Shown here piece after piece: positions 15,152 to 23,538 of a stretch of DNA of 43,512 nt. The stretch is taken from the NCBI GenBank assembly GCA_025056735.1, contig JANWVR010000075.1, positions 1-43,512 on the forward strand, given 5' to 3'. Below the pieces are notes generated by a model, which had not been told where the DNA came from, did not search any database, and saw only the letters and a list, made by a program, of their open reading frames with translations. The DNA is from Saprospiraceae bacterium (GTDB taxonomy: Bacteria > Bacteroidota > Bacteroidia > Chitinophagales > Saprospiraceae). A program made the translations under genes and the position numbers. Within the stretch, counting starts at the first letter, position 1, and the number at the start of each line of letters is the position of its first letter.

Positions 15152-16399
15152 ATGAGTTCCACCATGCCCTCTTTACTGGAAGCCGCAGAGGCTTATGTGG
15201 CTGCCTACTTTGCCGAGCATATGCCGGCTAAGTACGTGTTTCATGACTTAGAACACACGGTGCAAACGGTAGCCGCCGTAAAGATGCTGGCAGAGGCCTC
15301 TCAGTTAGACGCGCATCAAACAGACCTGTTAGTGCTGGCCACGTGGTTCCATGATACTGGCTACGCTCAAGGACCAGAGGGCCATGAAGAGCGCAGCTGT
15401 ACCATCGCCGAAGAATTTTTAAAGGGAAAAATCTCTGCTGAAGACTTGCAAGTTATCTTGCGCTGCATATTGGCCACTAAAATTCCGCAACAGCCGCAAG
15501 ATTTGTTGGAGCAGATTATTTGCGATGCCGATCTCAGTCATCTGGGCATGAAATCTTACTGGGAGCGCAACAGTAAGTTGCGCCAGGAGTTCGCCCTGAC
15601 TCGACAAGAATTTACCGATGATAAGGCCTGGGTGGATTTTGAATTGGACTTTATGCTGACCCACGAGTACCATACCGAGGCCGGTCGCGCTCTTTTCAAC
15701 AAGCGAAAAGCCAAGCACATCCAGCAGCTTATCAAGCAAAAGCGCCGCCTTAATCCCGATCGCCCTCTGACTGTAGACGAAATAGCGCTCTTAGAAGACA
15801 CGGATGGGCCTAATGACCTAAAAAAAGTATTGCAAGAAAGCGAGGCAGAGCTCAAAATGGCGCGCTTTGGTCGTGGCGTGGAAACGATGTACCGCACTAC
15901 TTACCGCACGCACACCAATCTGAGCGCAATGGCCGATAACAAGGCCAACCTGATGCTCTCGGTCAATGCCATTGTTATTTCCATCTTAGTGTCCAATCTG
16001 GTTCCTAAACTGATGGACAGCAGCGGCCACGTCAATCTCAAACTCGCCATTCCCAGTGGGCTGTTGTTGGCCACGTGCTTAGGTTCTATGATTTTCGCCA
16101 CCCTGAGCACACGACCCAAAGTAACCGAAGGCAAGTTTACCCGAGAAGACATTCGCCAACGCAAGGCCAACCTGCTCTTCTTTGGTAACTTCCACAGCAT
16201 GCCCTTAGAGGATTTTCAGTGGGGCATCAATGAAATGCTGCGCGACCCGGATTTTTTATACAGCTCTATGAGCCGCGACCTTTATTTCTTAGGTATCGTA
16301 CTGGCGAAGAAATACCACTATTTAAGCATCTGCTACAACATTTTCATGTACGGTCTCATTATTTCTCTTTTAGCGTTTGTCCTTGCCTTTGCCCTTTGA
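15152..16399 (+). CDS. HD domain fused to a Pycsar-effector-type membrane domain (PycTM, DUF5706-like)
   Basis: A 415-residue two-part protein. The N-terminal part (about 20-215) is an HD-type phosphohydrolase fold with intact metal ligands in order: HDLEHT, the doublet in WFHDTGY, and ICDADLSH. Such domains often cut cyclic nucleotides or (p)ppGpp. The C-terminal part (about 245-415) has the hallmark ADNKANLMLSVNAIVISI and three to four transmembrane helices ending in IISLLAFVLAFAL, as in PycTM effectors of Pycsar antiphage systems. In those systems a pyrimidine cyclase makes cCMP or cUMP that activates the effector. No cyclase gene lies nearby; the neighbours are a GH113-like gene and polyprenol/lipid A genes. 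It could be an orphan effector, a self-limiting sensor, or a housekeeping envelope protein. An alternative start is 15164. Confidence 0.85.
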   Translation: MSSTMPSLLEAAEAYVAAYFAEHMPAKYVFHDLEHTVQTVAAVKMLAEASQLDAHQTDLLVLATWFHDTGYAQGPEGHEERSCTIAEEFLKGKISAEDLQVILRCILATKIPQQPQDLLEQIICDADLSHLGMKSYWERNSKLRQEFALTRQEFTDDKAWVDFELDFMLTHEYHTEAGRALFNKRKAKHIQQLIKQKRRLNPDRPLTVDEIALLEDTDGPNDLKKVLQESEAELKMARFGRGVETMYRTTYRTHTNLSAMADNKANLMLSVNAIVISILVSNLVPKLMDSSGHVNLKLAIPSGLLLATCLGSMIFATLSTRPKVTEGKFTREDIRQRKANLLFFGNFHSMPLEDFQWGINEMLRDPDFLYSSMSRDLYFLGIVLAKKYHYLSICYNIFMYGLIISLLAFVLAFAL

Positions 16400-16438
16400 T
16401 CTGGGCATGTCAATCCAAGATACGAGCCTTTTTGATAC

Positions 16439-17164
16439 ATGCCCAGCCTGGTCATCATCCCTACCTACAACGAACGCGAAAACATTGAGGCCATCGTTCG
16501 CGCCGTGCTCCGCCAGCCGGGGAACTTTCATGTGCTTGTCGTGGACGACGCTTCGCCTGATGGAACAGCTCAAATTGTGCGAGACCTCCAAAAGGAGTAC
16601 CCGGAGCAAGTGCATTTGCTAAGCCGTCCTGGAAAACTGGGCTTAGGTACGGCCTATATTGCTGGTTTCCGCTGGGGGCTCGAACGCGAATATGCGTATT
16701 TCTTTGAGATGGACGCTGACTTTTCGCACAACCCTGACGACCTGCCGCGTCTGCTCGAAGTATGCCAAAACAAAGCCGATGTGGCCATTGGCTCCCGATA
16801 TGTACGCCAAGGAGGCCTTCAAGACTGGCCACTCGATCGCATTCTGCTTTCGCGGGGCGCATCGCTCTACACGCGCCTCATTTTGTGGATGCCGGTAGCA
16901 GACCCTACTGCTGGCTTCATCTGCTATCGGCGCGAGGTGCTCGAAGCCATGGATTTGAATAAGATCCGCTTCGTAGGCTACGCCTTCCAGATAGCAATGA
17001 AATATGCGGCCTACTCTTTGGGCTTCCGCTTGCGCGAGGTTCCCATCATTTTCAAAGACCGGCAAAAAGGCCAGTCCAAAATGTCGCTGCGCATTGTGCG
17101 CGAAGCCATGCTGGGGGTCTGGCAAATGCGCTTTCAGCGCTATGGACGCGCAAAAAAGTCATAG
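16439..17164 (+). CDS. Polyprenol monophosphomannose synthase-like glycosyltransferase (GT2)
   Basis: A 241-residue cytosolic GT2 enzyme like Ppm1/Dpm1, which moves mannose from GDP-mannose to polyprenyl phosphate. The GT-A motifs are clear: IIPTYNERENIEAIV, VVDDASPDGTA, the donor-metal motif EMDADFSHNPDDLP, GSRYVRQGG, DPTAGFICYRREVLEA, and the acceptor-side KDRQKGQSKMS. No transmembrane segment is present, as in the short form of the family. It begins 39 nt after the HD-PycTM gene, and its stop is 2 nt from the lpxB start, so coupling with lpxB is likely. The product could be a mannose donor for glycoproteins or polysaccharides. Confidence 0.88.
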   Translation: MPSLVIIPTYNERENIEAIVRAVLRQPGNFHVLVVDDASPDGTAQIVRDLQKEYPEQVHLLSRPGKLGLGTAYIAGFRWGLEREYAYFFEMDADFSHNPDDLPRLLEVCQNKADVAIGSRYVRQGGLQDWPLDRILLSRGASLYTRLILWMPVADPTAGFICYRREVLEAMDLNKIRFVGYAFQIAMKYAAYSLGFRLREVPIIFKDRQKGQSKMSLRIVREAMLGVWQMRFQRYGRAKKS

Positions 17165-17166
17165 TT

Positions 17167-18255
17167 GTGGGTATCCATAGACTTTATCTAATTGCCGGGG
17201 AAGCCTCGGGCGATTTGCATGGTTCTAACCTCATCCGGGCGTTGCGCGCCCTTCAGCCTGATTTGGACTGTCGAGCCTGGGGCGGCGATCGGATGGCTGC
17301 CGCAGGCGCCACCGTGGTGAAACATTATCGCGATCTGGCCTTCATGGGTTTTTGGGAGGTGGCGCAAAACTTGCGCACGATTTGGCGCAACCTGCAATTT
17401 TGTCGGCGCGATATCGAGACCTTCCAGCCCGATGCCGTAGTGTTGATAGATTATCCGGGCTTTAATTTACGCATAGCCCGCTGGGCCAAAAAGCGCGGGC
17501 TTCGGGTCATTTACTACATCTCGCCGCAGTTGTGGGCCTGGCATGCTTCACGTGTGCGCGCTATTCGGCGGGATGTGGATCAGATGCTGGTCATTCTGCC
17601 GTTTGAAACGGAGTTTTATCGGCAACACGGCATAGAGGCCATCTGGGTAGGGCATCCTTTATTGGATGCCATCCCGGAAGCAGCGCCACCGCACCAGAGC
17701 GGCATTGTCGCCTTGTTACCCGGCAGCCGTCAGCAAGAGGTGCGGCGTATTTTGCCCGTCATGCTTTCGGTAACGCCTTTCTTCCCGGCTTATCGTTTTG
17801 TGGTGGCGGCCGCCGCCTCGTTGCCAGAGGCGCTGTTCCGAGAATATCTTTCAGGCTATCCTCATGTAGAACTTGTCTTTGGCGACACTTACCGTGTGCT
17901 TCAGAACGCTCAGGCGGCCTTAGTGAAATCGGGTACCTCCACACTGGAGACGGCGCTTTTGGGGGTGCCGCAAGTGGTCTGCTACGCGGGTAGCGCGGTT
18001 TCTTACGCGATTGCCCGGCGTGTAGTGCGCGTACCATACATCTCCTTAGTCAACTTAGTGCTGGAGCGTCCTTTAGTGCGTGAACTAATTCAGCATGACC
18101 TTAACGCGCTTCTTCTCCGGCAGGCGTTGGAAGAGGTCTTAGACCCTGACAAATCTAATGTGATCCGAGAAGGCTATCGAGAGTTGCGTAGCCGGCTGGG
18201 TGGCCCCGGCGCATCTGAACGCGCAGCCCGCTGCATTTTAGAGTTCTTATCCTAA
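17167..18255 (+). CDS. lpxB: Lipid-A-disaccharide synthase
   Basis: A GT19 enzyme that joins UDP-2,3-diacylglucosamine and lipid X to form the lipid A disaccharide at the inner face of the inner membrane. Signatures are YLIAGEASGDLHGSNLI at the N-terminus, FMGFWEVAQ, VVLIDYPGFNLRIA, YYISPQLWAWHASRV, VGHPLLD, LLPGSRQQEVRRILPV and KSGTSTLETALLGVPQVV. The 362-residue length is normal. The start is a GTG at 17167, only 2 nt after the preceding stop; no upstream ATG fits. With lpxK at 35356 it shows that the organism makes lipid A. Confidence 0.96.
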   Translation: MGIHRLYLIAGEASGDLHGSNLIRALRALQPDLDCRAWGGDRMAAAGATVVKHYRDLAFMGFWEVAQNLRTIWRNLQFCRRDIETFQPDAVVLIDYPGFNLRIARWAKKRGLRVIYYISPQLWAWHASRVRAIRRDVDQMLVILPFETEFYRQHGIEAIWVGHPLLDAIPEAAPPHQSGIVALLPGSRQQEVRRILPVMLSVTPFFPAYRFVVAAAASLPEALFREYLSGYPHVELVFGDTYRVLQNAQAALVKSGTSTLETALLGVPQVVCYAGSAVSYAIARRVVRVPYISLVNLVLERPLVRELIQHDLNALLLRQALEEVLDPDKSNVIREGYRELRSRLGGPGASERAARCILEFLS

Positions 18256-18258
18256 AAC

Positions 18259-18297
18259 AAAAGCCCCGTGGTCACACCGATGACCACGAGGCTTTTC
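18259..18297. terminator. Bidirectional terminator between lpxB and the haloperoxidase-like gene
   Basis: The stem AAAAGCC-CCGTGGTCA pairs with TGACCACGAGGCTTTT (one mismatch) around CACCGA. T-rich flanks occur on both strands (GCTTTTC on plus, GGCTTTTGTTTT on minus). Confidence 0.85.
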
Positions 18298-18317
18298 TAT
18301 CGGAAAAGACGGTTGAT

Positions 18318-19763
18318 TTAGCGTCTCTTCCAGGGCAGTTCTAAGATGCGCTGAGCGGCCAACTCACCCAGGCGGATGCCTGCGTCGCAGTCCATACGGA
18401 AGTGCACACCCAGCGGTACGCGCGAGTAAGCGTTTTCGTAGGCGAAGTCATAGAAAGAGCGTAGAGTGCGCGGCGTGCCGTTGAATTCCGTGCGGTAGAT
18501 GTGGCAGCGGTCAGTGAAGCTGTATGTGCCCGGATAGCGGTCGTTGTACTCGTAGAGCGAGGAAAGGATTTTAGCACCAGCACCACCGAAGCCCGAGTGG
18601 CCCGAGGGATAAGCCGGGAAGGCCGGCGTAACACCCTTGAAATTATCTACCGGGTTGTTCAGAATGGTCAGCCAGTTCGCGGCATCCGGATAATATTGCG
18701 AGATCACGCGGCGGATATAGGACACTGGGCGCTCGAGGGCGTAGACATACTTCGAGTTCCAAAGTGCTACGCCAGCGTCATTAAGGGCCATGCCCATTTT
18801 AGCGTAGAGCTCAGCCGCTTCGGCTAAGTTCAATTTCTCAGCAGCAGCGATTTGGTTGGCCACAGCAATCGGACGAGACGGCGGCGAGAACGTGAGGCCG
18901 AGGATGTCGTCGCTCCAGAATTCGCCTAACCAGCGCTGCTCGTAAGCGCCCGGGCCGTTCGACTCGATGTTCTTTATCGTCAGGTACACTTCCATACCCT
19001 GGTTAAAGAACAGCGAAAGCGGGTGCTCGCTGTATGGGATGGGCGGCGGGCAGAGTTGCTCCTCTTCCCGCAGCGCATACGTACGCACCTGGCCCCAGAA
19101 GGGGAAGAGCGCTCGGGTAAAATCGGGCACCGTTGGCTCCCAGAACCCCGGACCTTTAGGGGCGTTGTAGTTGGGCTGCGGATTCAGGAAGGCATTGTGC
19201 GCAGCAGCATCCGTGCGCTCCCACTCGTAGAAGGCACGGGCTACCTCGATACCGCGCTGGACAGAGCGCTCCAGAATTTCAGGCGTTGTCTCCTGCTCAA
19301 ACTTGGAGTACAACGCGCGGCGTGTGCGCTCGATCTTCGCAAATTCGCCTGGGTGGCTGTTCTCCATGTGGAAGAAGAAACGCTTCATCAAGTAGCCATA
19401 CACTTCGTTGACGACCGCTGGCCAGTGATACTCCAAGCTTTCATCAAACTTGGGCATCTTCAGTTCTGGATACAGACGAGCGAGGCTGTTAAGCTCCGGG
19501 ATGGCGGGTACAATAGCCTCGTATGAGGCAAAGCCCAGATAGCCTAAAACGTGAGGAACAGGCCCCGGACGGTATCCAACCGCATAACGGTCAATCTCCA
19601 GGAACACATCGTTCCAACGCAGATAGACTTCGCTGTCGAACTCGCGAGCCAACTTACGAGGCTGTTCTACCTCATTGCGGCGGCAGGATACAACCGCCAA
19701 AGTGCTCCCAATCAGCAGGAGGAGCCACAACTTTAACGTGTTCATGTTTTTCATGTAAGACAT
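18318..19763 (-). CDS. Vanadium-dependent haloperoxidase/PAP2-type lipoprotein
   Basis: A 481-residue lipoprotein (lipobox LAVVSC) with the PAP2/haloperoxidase active site. Its three parts are K-x6-RP (KYVYALERP, about residue 339), PSGH (AYPSGHSGFGG, about 386) and R-x5-H (SRVPLGVHFRMDCDAG, about 450-460). This layout with a long helical N-terminal half matches vanadium chloro/bromoperoxidase-like proteins of bacteria more than small PAP2 lipid phosphatases. It may bind vanadate and halogenate, or act as a phosphatase; the sequence alone does not decide. Start codons at 19763, 19754 and 19745 all leave a good signal peptide. It has its own strong promoter (19831-19860) and terminator (18259-18297), so it is monocistronic. 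Confidence 0.85.
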   Translation of the reverse strand: MSYMKNMNTLKLWLLLLIGSTLAVVSCRRNEVEQPRKLAREFDSEVYLRWNDVFLEIDRYAVGYRPGPVPHVLGYLGFASYEAIVPAIPELNSLARLYPELKMPKFDESLEYHWPAVVNEVYGYLMKRFFFHMENSHPGEFAKIERTRRALYSKFEQETTPEILERSVQRGIEVARAFYEWERTDAAAHNAFLNPQPNYNAPKGPGFWEPTVPDFTRALFPFWGQVRTYALREEEQLCPPPIPYSEHPLSLFFNQGMEVYLTIKNIESNGPGAYEQRWLGEFWSDDILGLTFSPPSRPIAVANQIAAAEKLNLAEAAELYAKMGMALNDAGVALWNSKYVYALERPVSYIRRVISQYYPDAANWLTILNNPVDNFKGVTPAFPAYPSGHSGFGGAGAKILSSLYEYNDRYPGTYSFTDRCHIYRTEFNGTPRTLRSFYDFAYENAYSRVPLGVHFRMDCDAGIRLGELAAQRILELPWKRR

Positions 19764-19830
19764 ACGGATTTGTTATTGTGTGGTTGATGGAATTGATTAA
19801 GCCTAAAAATCGAGCCAGACTTTTCGGGCA

Positions 19831-19860
19831 CAAAAGTAAAACTCCTTTGAAAATTTCCAA
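19831..19860 (-). promoter_or_regulatory. Promoter of the haloperoxidase-like gene
   Basis: On the minus strand TTG (19860-19858), a 19-bp spacer and TACTTTTG (19838-19831), an exact match to the Bacteroidota consensus, about 65 nt before the start. Confidence 0.8.
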
Positions 19861-19884
19861 GAGCTGATTTTTTGTCATTATTAG

Positions 19885-19922
19885 CAAAAAGCCCATTCTC
19901 TTGATGACTCAAGAGAATGGGC
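19885..19922 (-). terminator. Intrinsic terminator after fusA
   Basis: A perfect 14-bp stem (19891-19904 with 19909-19922; GCCCATTCTCTTGA) and a 4-nt loop, followed on the minus strand by TTTTTGC. Confidence 0.92.
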
Positions 19923-19947
19923 GATAACATAGAACAGGGCGGTAAAC

Positions 19948-22083
19948 TTAGTTTTTAACCGTTCCGCGCGCTTTTTCAATGACCTGCTTAGCAATATTTT
20001 CGGGCGCTGGCGCGTAGTGCGAGAATTCCATAGTAGAGGAGGCGCGCCCTGAGGTAAGCGTTCGGAGGGCGGTTACGTAGCCGAACATTTCCGAGAGCGG
20101 CACTTCAGCCTGGATGGCGATGGCGCCACCAGCACGTGTCTCCTGTCCTTTAGGCATACCGCGACGGCGGTTTAGGTCCCCAATGACAGGGCCAACGTAT
20201 TCCTCAGGCGTGATGACTTCGAGTTTCATGATGGGCTCCATGATCTGTGGCTTGCACCGAGGCGCTGCCTGCCGGAAGCCTTCCTGAGCGCAGAGCTCGA
20301 AGGCGATAGGCTTAGAGTCTACCGGGTGCATCATACCGTCAATGACGCGCACTTTCATAGAGTCAATATTATAGCCGGCCAGCACACCTTGGCTCATCAT
20401 CTTGGTGAAGCCGTCAGTAATGGGTTTGATGTAGTTTTTATCAATGGCTCCACCCACGATAGCCCACTCAAATTGAAGTTTTTTGCGACCGCTTTTAAAG
20501 TCATCGCTCTCCAAGAAGGCCGGATCAGCAGGGCCAAGTTCGAATTCCATTTCGGCAAACAGACCAGCGCCACCCGTTTGTTTTTTCAAGCGCTCGCGGT
20601 GCTTAACGGTGGCGGTCAGTGCCTCTTTGTAATTCACTTGTGGAGCGCCTTGGTTGCATTCTACCTTGAACTCGCGGCGCAGGCGGTCTACGATAATCTC
20701 TAAATGTAGCTCGCCCATACCCGAAATGACCGTTTGGTTGGTCTCTTCGTTATATTGCACGCGGAAAGTAGGATCTTCTTCGGCCAATTTGGCCAGAGCC
20801 ATCCCTAGTTTGTCTAAGTCTTTCTGGGTTTTGGGCTCAATGGCTAAGCCGATAACCGGCTCTGGGAACACCATGCTTTCCAGCACGATGGGCGCTTCCA
20901 GGTCGCACAGGGTATCGCCCGTGCGGATTTCCTTAAACCCTACAGCAGCAGCGATGTCGCCCGCTTCGACGCGGTCAATCGGATTCTGCTTATTGGCGTG
21001 CATTTGGTACAGGCGGCTGATGCGCTCTTTCGAGTTCGTGCGGGTGTTGAGTACATAAGAGCCAGCGTCCAGCTGACCCGAATACACGCGAATGAAACAC
21101 AGGCGGCCTACGAAGGGATCGGTAGCGATTTTGAACGCCAGTGCGCAGAAGGGGTCATCTACGGTCGGTTTACGCGCAATTTCGGCCTCTGTGCGCGGGT
21201 CAATACCCTTGACAGCCTCGATATCAATCGGCGAAGGCAGGTAGTAACAGACAGCATCTAAGCAGGCCTGTACACCTTTGTTTTTGTATGCCGAACCGCA
21301 CATCACAGGTGTCATTTTCATATCGCACACGGCGGCGCGAATGGCGGCGCGTATCTCTGGAATGGTAATGGAGTCGGGGTCTTCAAAGAACTTTTCCAGT
21401 AAGGTATCATCATAGGTGGCAATTTCCTCGATCAGTTTCTGGCGATATTCCTGAACTGTGTCCACTAATTCGGAGGGCACGGGCACTACCTGATAGGTCA
21501 TGCCCATGTCGTGCTCGTTCCAGATGATCGCTTGGTTGGTAACTAAGTCAACCACGCCTTTGAAGTTGTCTTCAGCGCCGATGGGTACTTGCAACGGTAC
21601 GGCATTGGCCCCCAATTTTGCCTTCATGTCTTTGACGACGTTGAAGAAATCGGCGCCCACGCGGTCCATTTTGTTGACGAAGCCAATGCGAGGCACTTTA
21701 TAATTATCGGCCAGACGCCAGTTGGTTTCGGACTGCGGTTCTACGCCGTCCACGGCTGAGAAGAGGAAAACTAAGCCATCCAACACGCGCAGCGAACGGT
21801 TCACTTCTACTGTGAAGTCCACGTGGCCGGGCGTGTCAATAATGTTAAGGTCGTATCTCTGACCTTCGACTTCCCAGGAGCATTTCGTGGCGGCTGAAGT
21901 GATGGTAATGCCTCGCTCTTGCTCCTGCTCCATCCAGTCCATGGTAGCGGCGCCTTCGTGCACCTCGCCAATCTTGTGCGTAACGCCCGTGTAGTAGAGA
22001 ATACGCTCTGTGGTCGTGGTCTTACCGGCGTCAATATGAGCGGCAATGCCGATATTTCGGGTAAACCGCAAGTCCTTTGCCAT
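19948..22083 (-). CDS. fusA: Translation elongation factor G
   Basis: A 711-residue GTPase that drives translocation on the ribosome. The G motifs are intact: AHIDAGKTT (15-23), the switch region [19 protein letters not shown] and NKMD. Domains II to V follow with standard signatures ([52 protein letters not shown]). The start at 22083 ([20 protein letters not shown]) is canonical. It is the third gene of the str cluster but is separated from rpsG by 296 nt with a terminator-like hairpin, so it probably has its own promoter. It ends at a strong terminator and is not followed by rpsJ, unlike many relatives. Confidence 0.98.
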   Translation of the reverse strand: MAKDLRFTRNIGIAAHIDAGKTTTTERILYYTGVTHKIGEVHEGAATMDWMEQEQERGITITSAATKCSWEVEGQRYDLNIIDTPGHVDFTVEVNRSLRVLDGLVFLFSAVDGVEPQSETNWRLADNYKVPRIGFVNKMDRVGADFFNVVKDMKAKLGANAVPLQVPIGAEDNFKGVVDLVTNQAIIWNEHDMGMTYQVVPVPSELVDTVQEYRQKLIEEIATYDDTLLEKFFEDPDSITIPEIRAAIRAAVCDMKMTPVMCGSAYKNKGVQACLDAVCYYLPSPIDIEAVKGIDPRTEAEIARKPTVDDPFCALAFKIATDPFVGRLCFIRVYSGQLDAGSYVLNTRTNSKERISRLYQMHANKQNPIDRVEAGDIAAAVGFKEIRTGDTLCDLEAPIVLESMVFPEPVIGLAIEPKTQKDLDKLGMALAKLAEEDPTFRVQYNEETNQTVISGMGELHLEIIVDRLRREFKVECNQGAPQVNYKEALTATVKHRERLKKQTGGAGLFAEMEFELGPADPAFLESDDFKSGRKKLQFEWAIVGGAIDKNYIKPITDGFTKMMSQGVLAGYNIDSMKVRVIDGMMHPVDSKPIAFELCAQEGFRQAAPRCKPQIMEPIMKLEVITPEEYVGPVIGDLNRRRGMPKGQETRAGGAIAIQAEVPLSEMFGYVTALRTLTSGRASSTMEFSHYAPAPENIAKQVIEKARGTVKN

Positions 22084-22282
22084 GATAGATATACGTGTAA
22101 TTAGGTGATGAGTTTTTCTAAGCGACGGCCGGTGCACGCAGGCGACGGGCCAAATGAAGTGAATTTACAAAAATTTGCTTTTGAGGAAATGAAAACAGTG
22201 CTTATAAGAATTATTTTTGATGAAGTCGAGGTTAAGTTTTTGTTAATTTGGCGGTCCTTGAAAAAGGCACATGCCGGGTTCA

Positions 22283-22355
22283 GGATTAAAACAGCAAAAC
22301 CGTCGAAAAAACCGGTCGGAAAATGGCGCAGAGGCGTTCCGGTTTTTTTCAACGG
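22283..22355 (-). terminator. Terminator-like hairpin between rpsG and fusA
   Basis: On the minus strand CCGTTGAAAAAAACCGG (22355-22339) pairs almost completely with CCGGTTTTTTCGACGG (22315-22300), followed by TTTTGCTGTTTT (22299-22288). The remaining 22084-22282 stretch is AT-rich, and I see no clear gene or consensus promoter in it. Confidence 0.65.
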
Positions 22356-22379
22356 CAGGCTGTGGCGCAAAGCGCTTGT

Positions 22380-22847
22380 TTACACTCTAAAGTGGGCAAA
22401 AGCGCGGTTGGACTCAGCCATTTTATGCGTGTCTTCGCGCTTCTTAACGGCGTTACCTTCGCCTTTGCTGGCAGCAATAATTTCAGCGGCCAACTTTTCG
22501 GCCATGCCTTTGCCCGAGCGGGCGCGTGCGTAGCGGATGAGCCATTTAATGCCAATGGACACTTTGCGGTTGGCGGGCAGCTCCGTCGGAATCTGGAAGG
22601 TGGCGCCACCGATACGCCGGCTGCGCACTTCCACTTGAGGCATGACGTTATTGAGCGCTTTTTTCCACACCTGCAACTCGTCCTCGTTGGTGCGTGCCTT
22701 TACCAGGTCTAAAGCCTCGTAAAAGATGCGGAACGCAACGCTCTTCTTGCCCTCCCACATCATGTGATTGACAAAACGGGTAACCATCTCGTCGTTGTAG
22801 CGCGGATCGGGAGTCAATACTCGAGGTTTCGGTTTGTGCTTGCGCAT
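22380..22847 (-). CDS. rpsG: 30S ribosomal protein S7
   Basis: A 155-residue primary 16S rRNA binder that nucleates assembly of the 30S head. Family segments are [26 protein letters not shown], the beta-hairpin region [19 protein letters not shown], and [25 protein letters not shown]. It follows rpsL with a 63-nt gap and is likely cotranscribed from the promoter at 23374-23406. Confidence 0.98.
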   Translation of the reverse strand: MRKHKPKPRVLTPDPRYNDEMVTRFVNHMMWEGKKSVAFRIFYEALDLVKARTNEDELQVWKKALNNVMPQVEVRSRRIGGATFQIPTELPANRKVSIGIKWLIRYARARSGKGMAEKLAAEIIAASKGEGNAVKKREDTHKMAESNRAFAHFRV

Positions 22848-22910
22848 ACTAAATAAAATAGGTGTTGGTATAAAAGAAAAGAAAAAAGTTAATTGCCAGA
22901 TAGAGACCTG

Positions 22911-23285
22911 TTATTTTTTAGGCCGCTTGGTACCGTAGCGGCTCCGGCTTTGCTTTCGATTGTTGACGCCAGCGGTGTCTAAAGCGCCGCGCACAATAGT
23001 GTAGCGAACACCAGGCAGGTCTTTCACACGACCGCCGCGCACCAGCACAATAGAGTGCTCTTGAAGGTTATGGCCCTCGCCGGGAATGTACGCAATGACT
23101 TCTATTTGATTAGTCAAGCGCACCTTTGCGACCTTGCGCAGTGCAGAATTGGGCTTCTTAGGCGTCGTGGTATAGACGCGCGTACACACCCCGCGGCGCT
23201 GCGGGTTGCCTTCCAAAGCGCGCGATTTACTCTTGTACTCCACCTTCTCGCGGCCCTTGCGTACCAGCTGGTTGATAGTTGGCAT
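22911..23285 (-). CDS. rpsL: 30S ribosomal protein S12
   Basis: A 124-residue decoding-centre protein. Hallmarks are [31 protein letters not shown] (Lys43-Lys44, the streptomycin region, in the drug-sensitive form) and [14 protein letters not shown], plus a basic C-terminus ending KRPKK. It is the first gene of the str operon. A leader of about 85 nt lies between the predicted transcription start and the ATG. Confidence 0.98.
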   Translation of the reverse strand: MPTINQLVRKGREKVEYKSKSRALEGNPQRRGVCTRVYTTTPKKPNSALRKVAKVRLTNQIEVIAYIPGEGHNLQEHSIVLVRGGRVKDLPGVRYTIVRGALDTAGVNNRKQSRSRYGTKRPKK

Positions 23286-23373
23286 AAAAAACGAAGTGAA
23301 TTTCTTTTTTTTTAACTTGTTCTAAATCAGGCTATAATGAAATGTTGTGCGTTCCTTCTTCCGAAAACGAACG

Positions 23374-23406
23374 CAAAGGTACGGCAGCCAAATAGAATTT
23401 TCCAAA
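23374..23406 (-). promoter_or_regulatory. Promoter of the str operon
   Basis: On the minus strand TTTG (23406-23403), a 21-bp spacer and TACCTTTG (23381-23374). Full consensus, divergent from the amidase gene. Confidence 0.82.
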
Positions 23407-23524
23407 TGCGCTGCAAAAAATCGTTGCGCTTGCTCCTTGCGCGATTGGCTTTTGTGGCACAGGCTTGTGGCGTGAATGCGGAAGACTGCGGGTATTCTAA
23501 AATCGCTTTTTGCGTCCGATCTGC

Positions 23525-23532
23525 TACTTTTG
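23525..23532 (+). promoter_or_regulatory. -7 box directly abutting the amidase start codon
   Basis: TACTTTTG ends 6 nt before the ATG at 23539. By the usual geometry transcription would start at or next to the ATG, predicting a leaderless mRNA. Confidence 0.55.
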
Positions 23533-23538
23533 CCCCTC

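Noticed and set aside
15152..16399. A complete Pycsar operon
   Set aside because: No adenylate/guanylate-cyclase-type PycC gene is found in the window, so only the effector-like half is claimed.
22101..22370. An 89-codon minus-strand frame between rpsG and fusA
   Set aside because: It is AT-rich, overlaps the terminator-like hairpin and has no family resemblance, so it was treated as intergenic.
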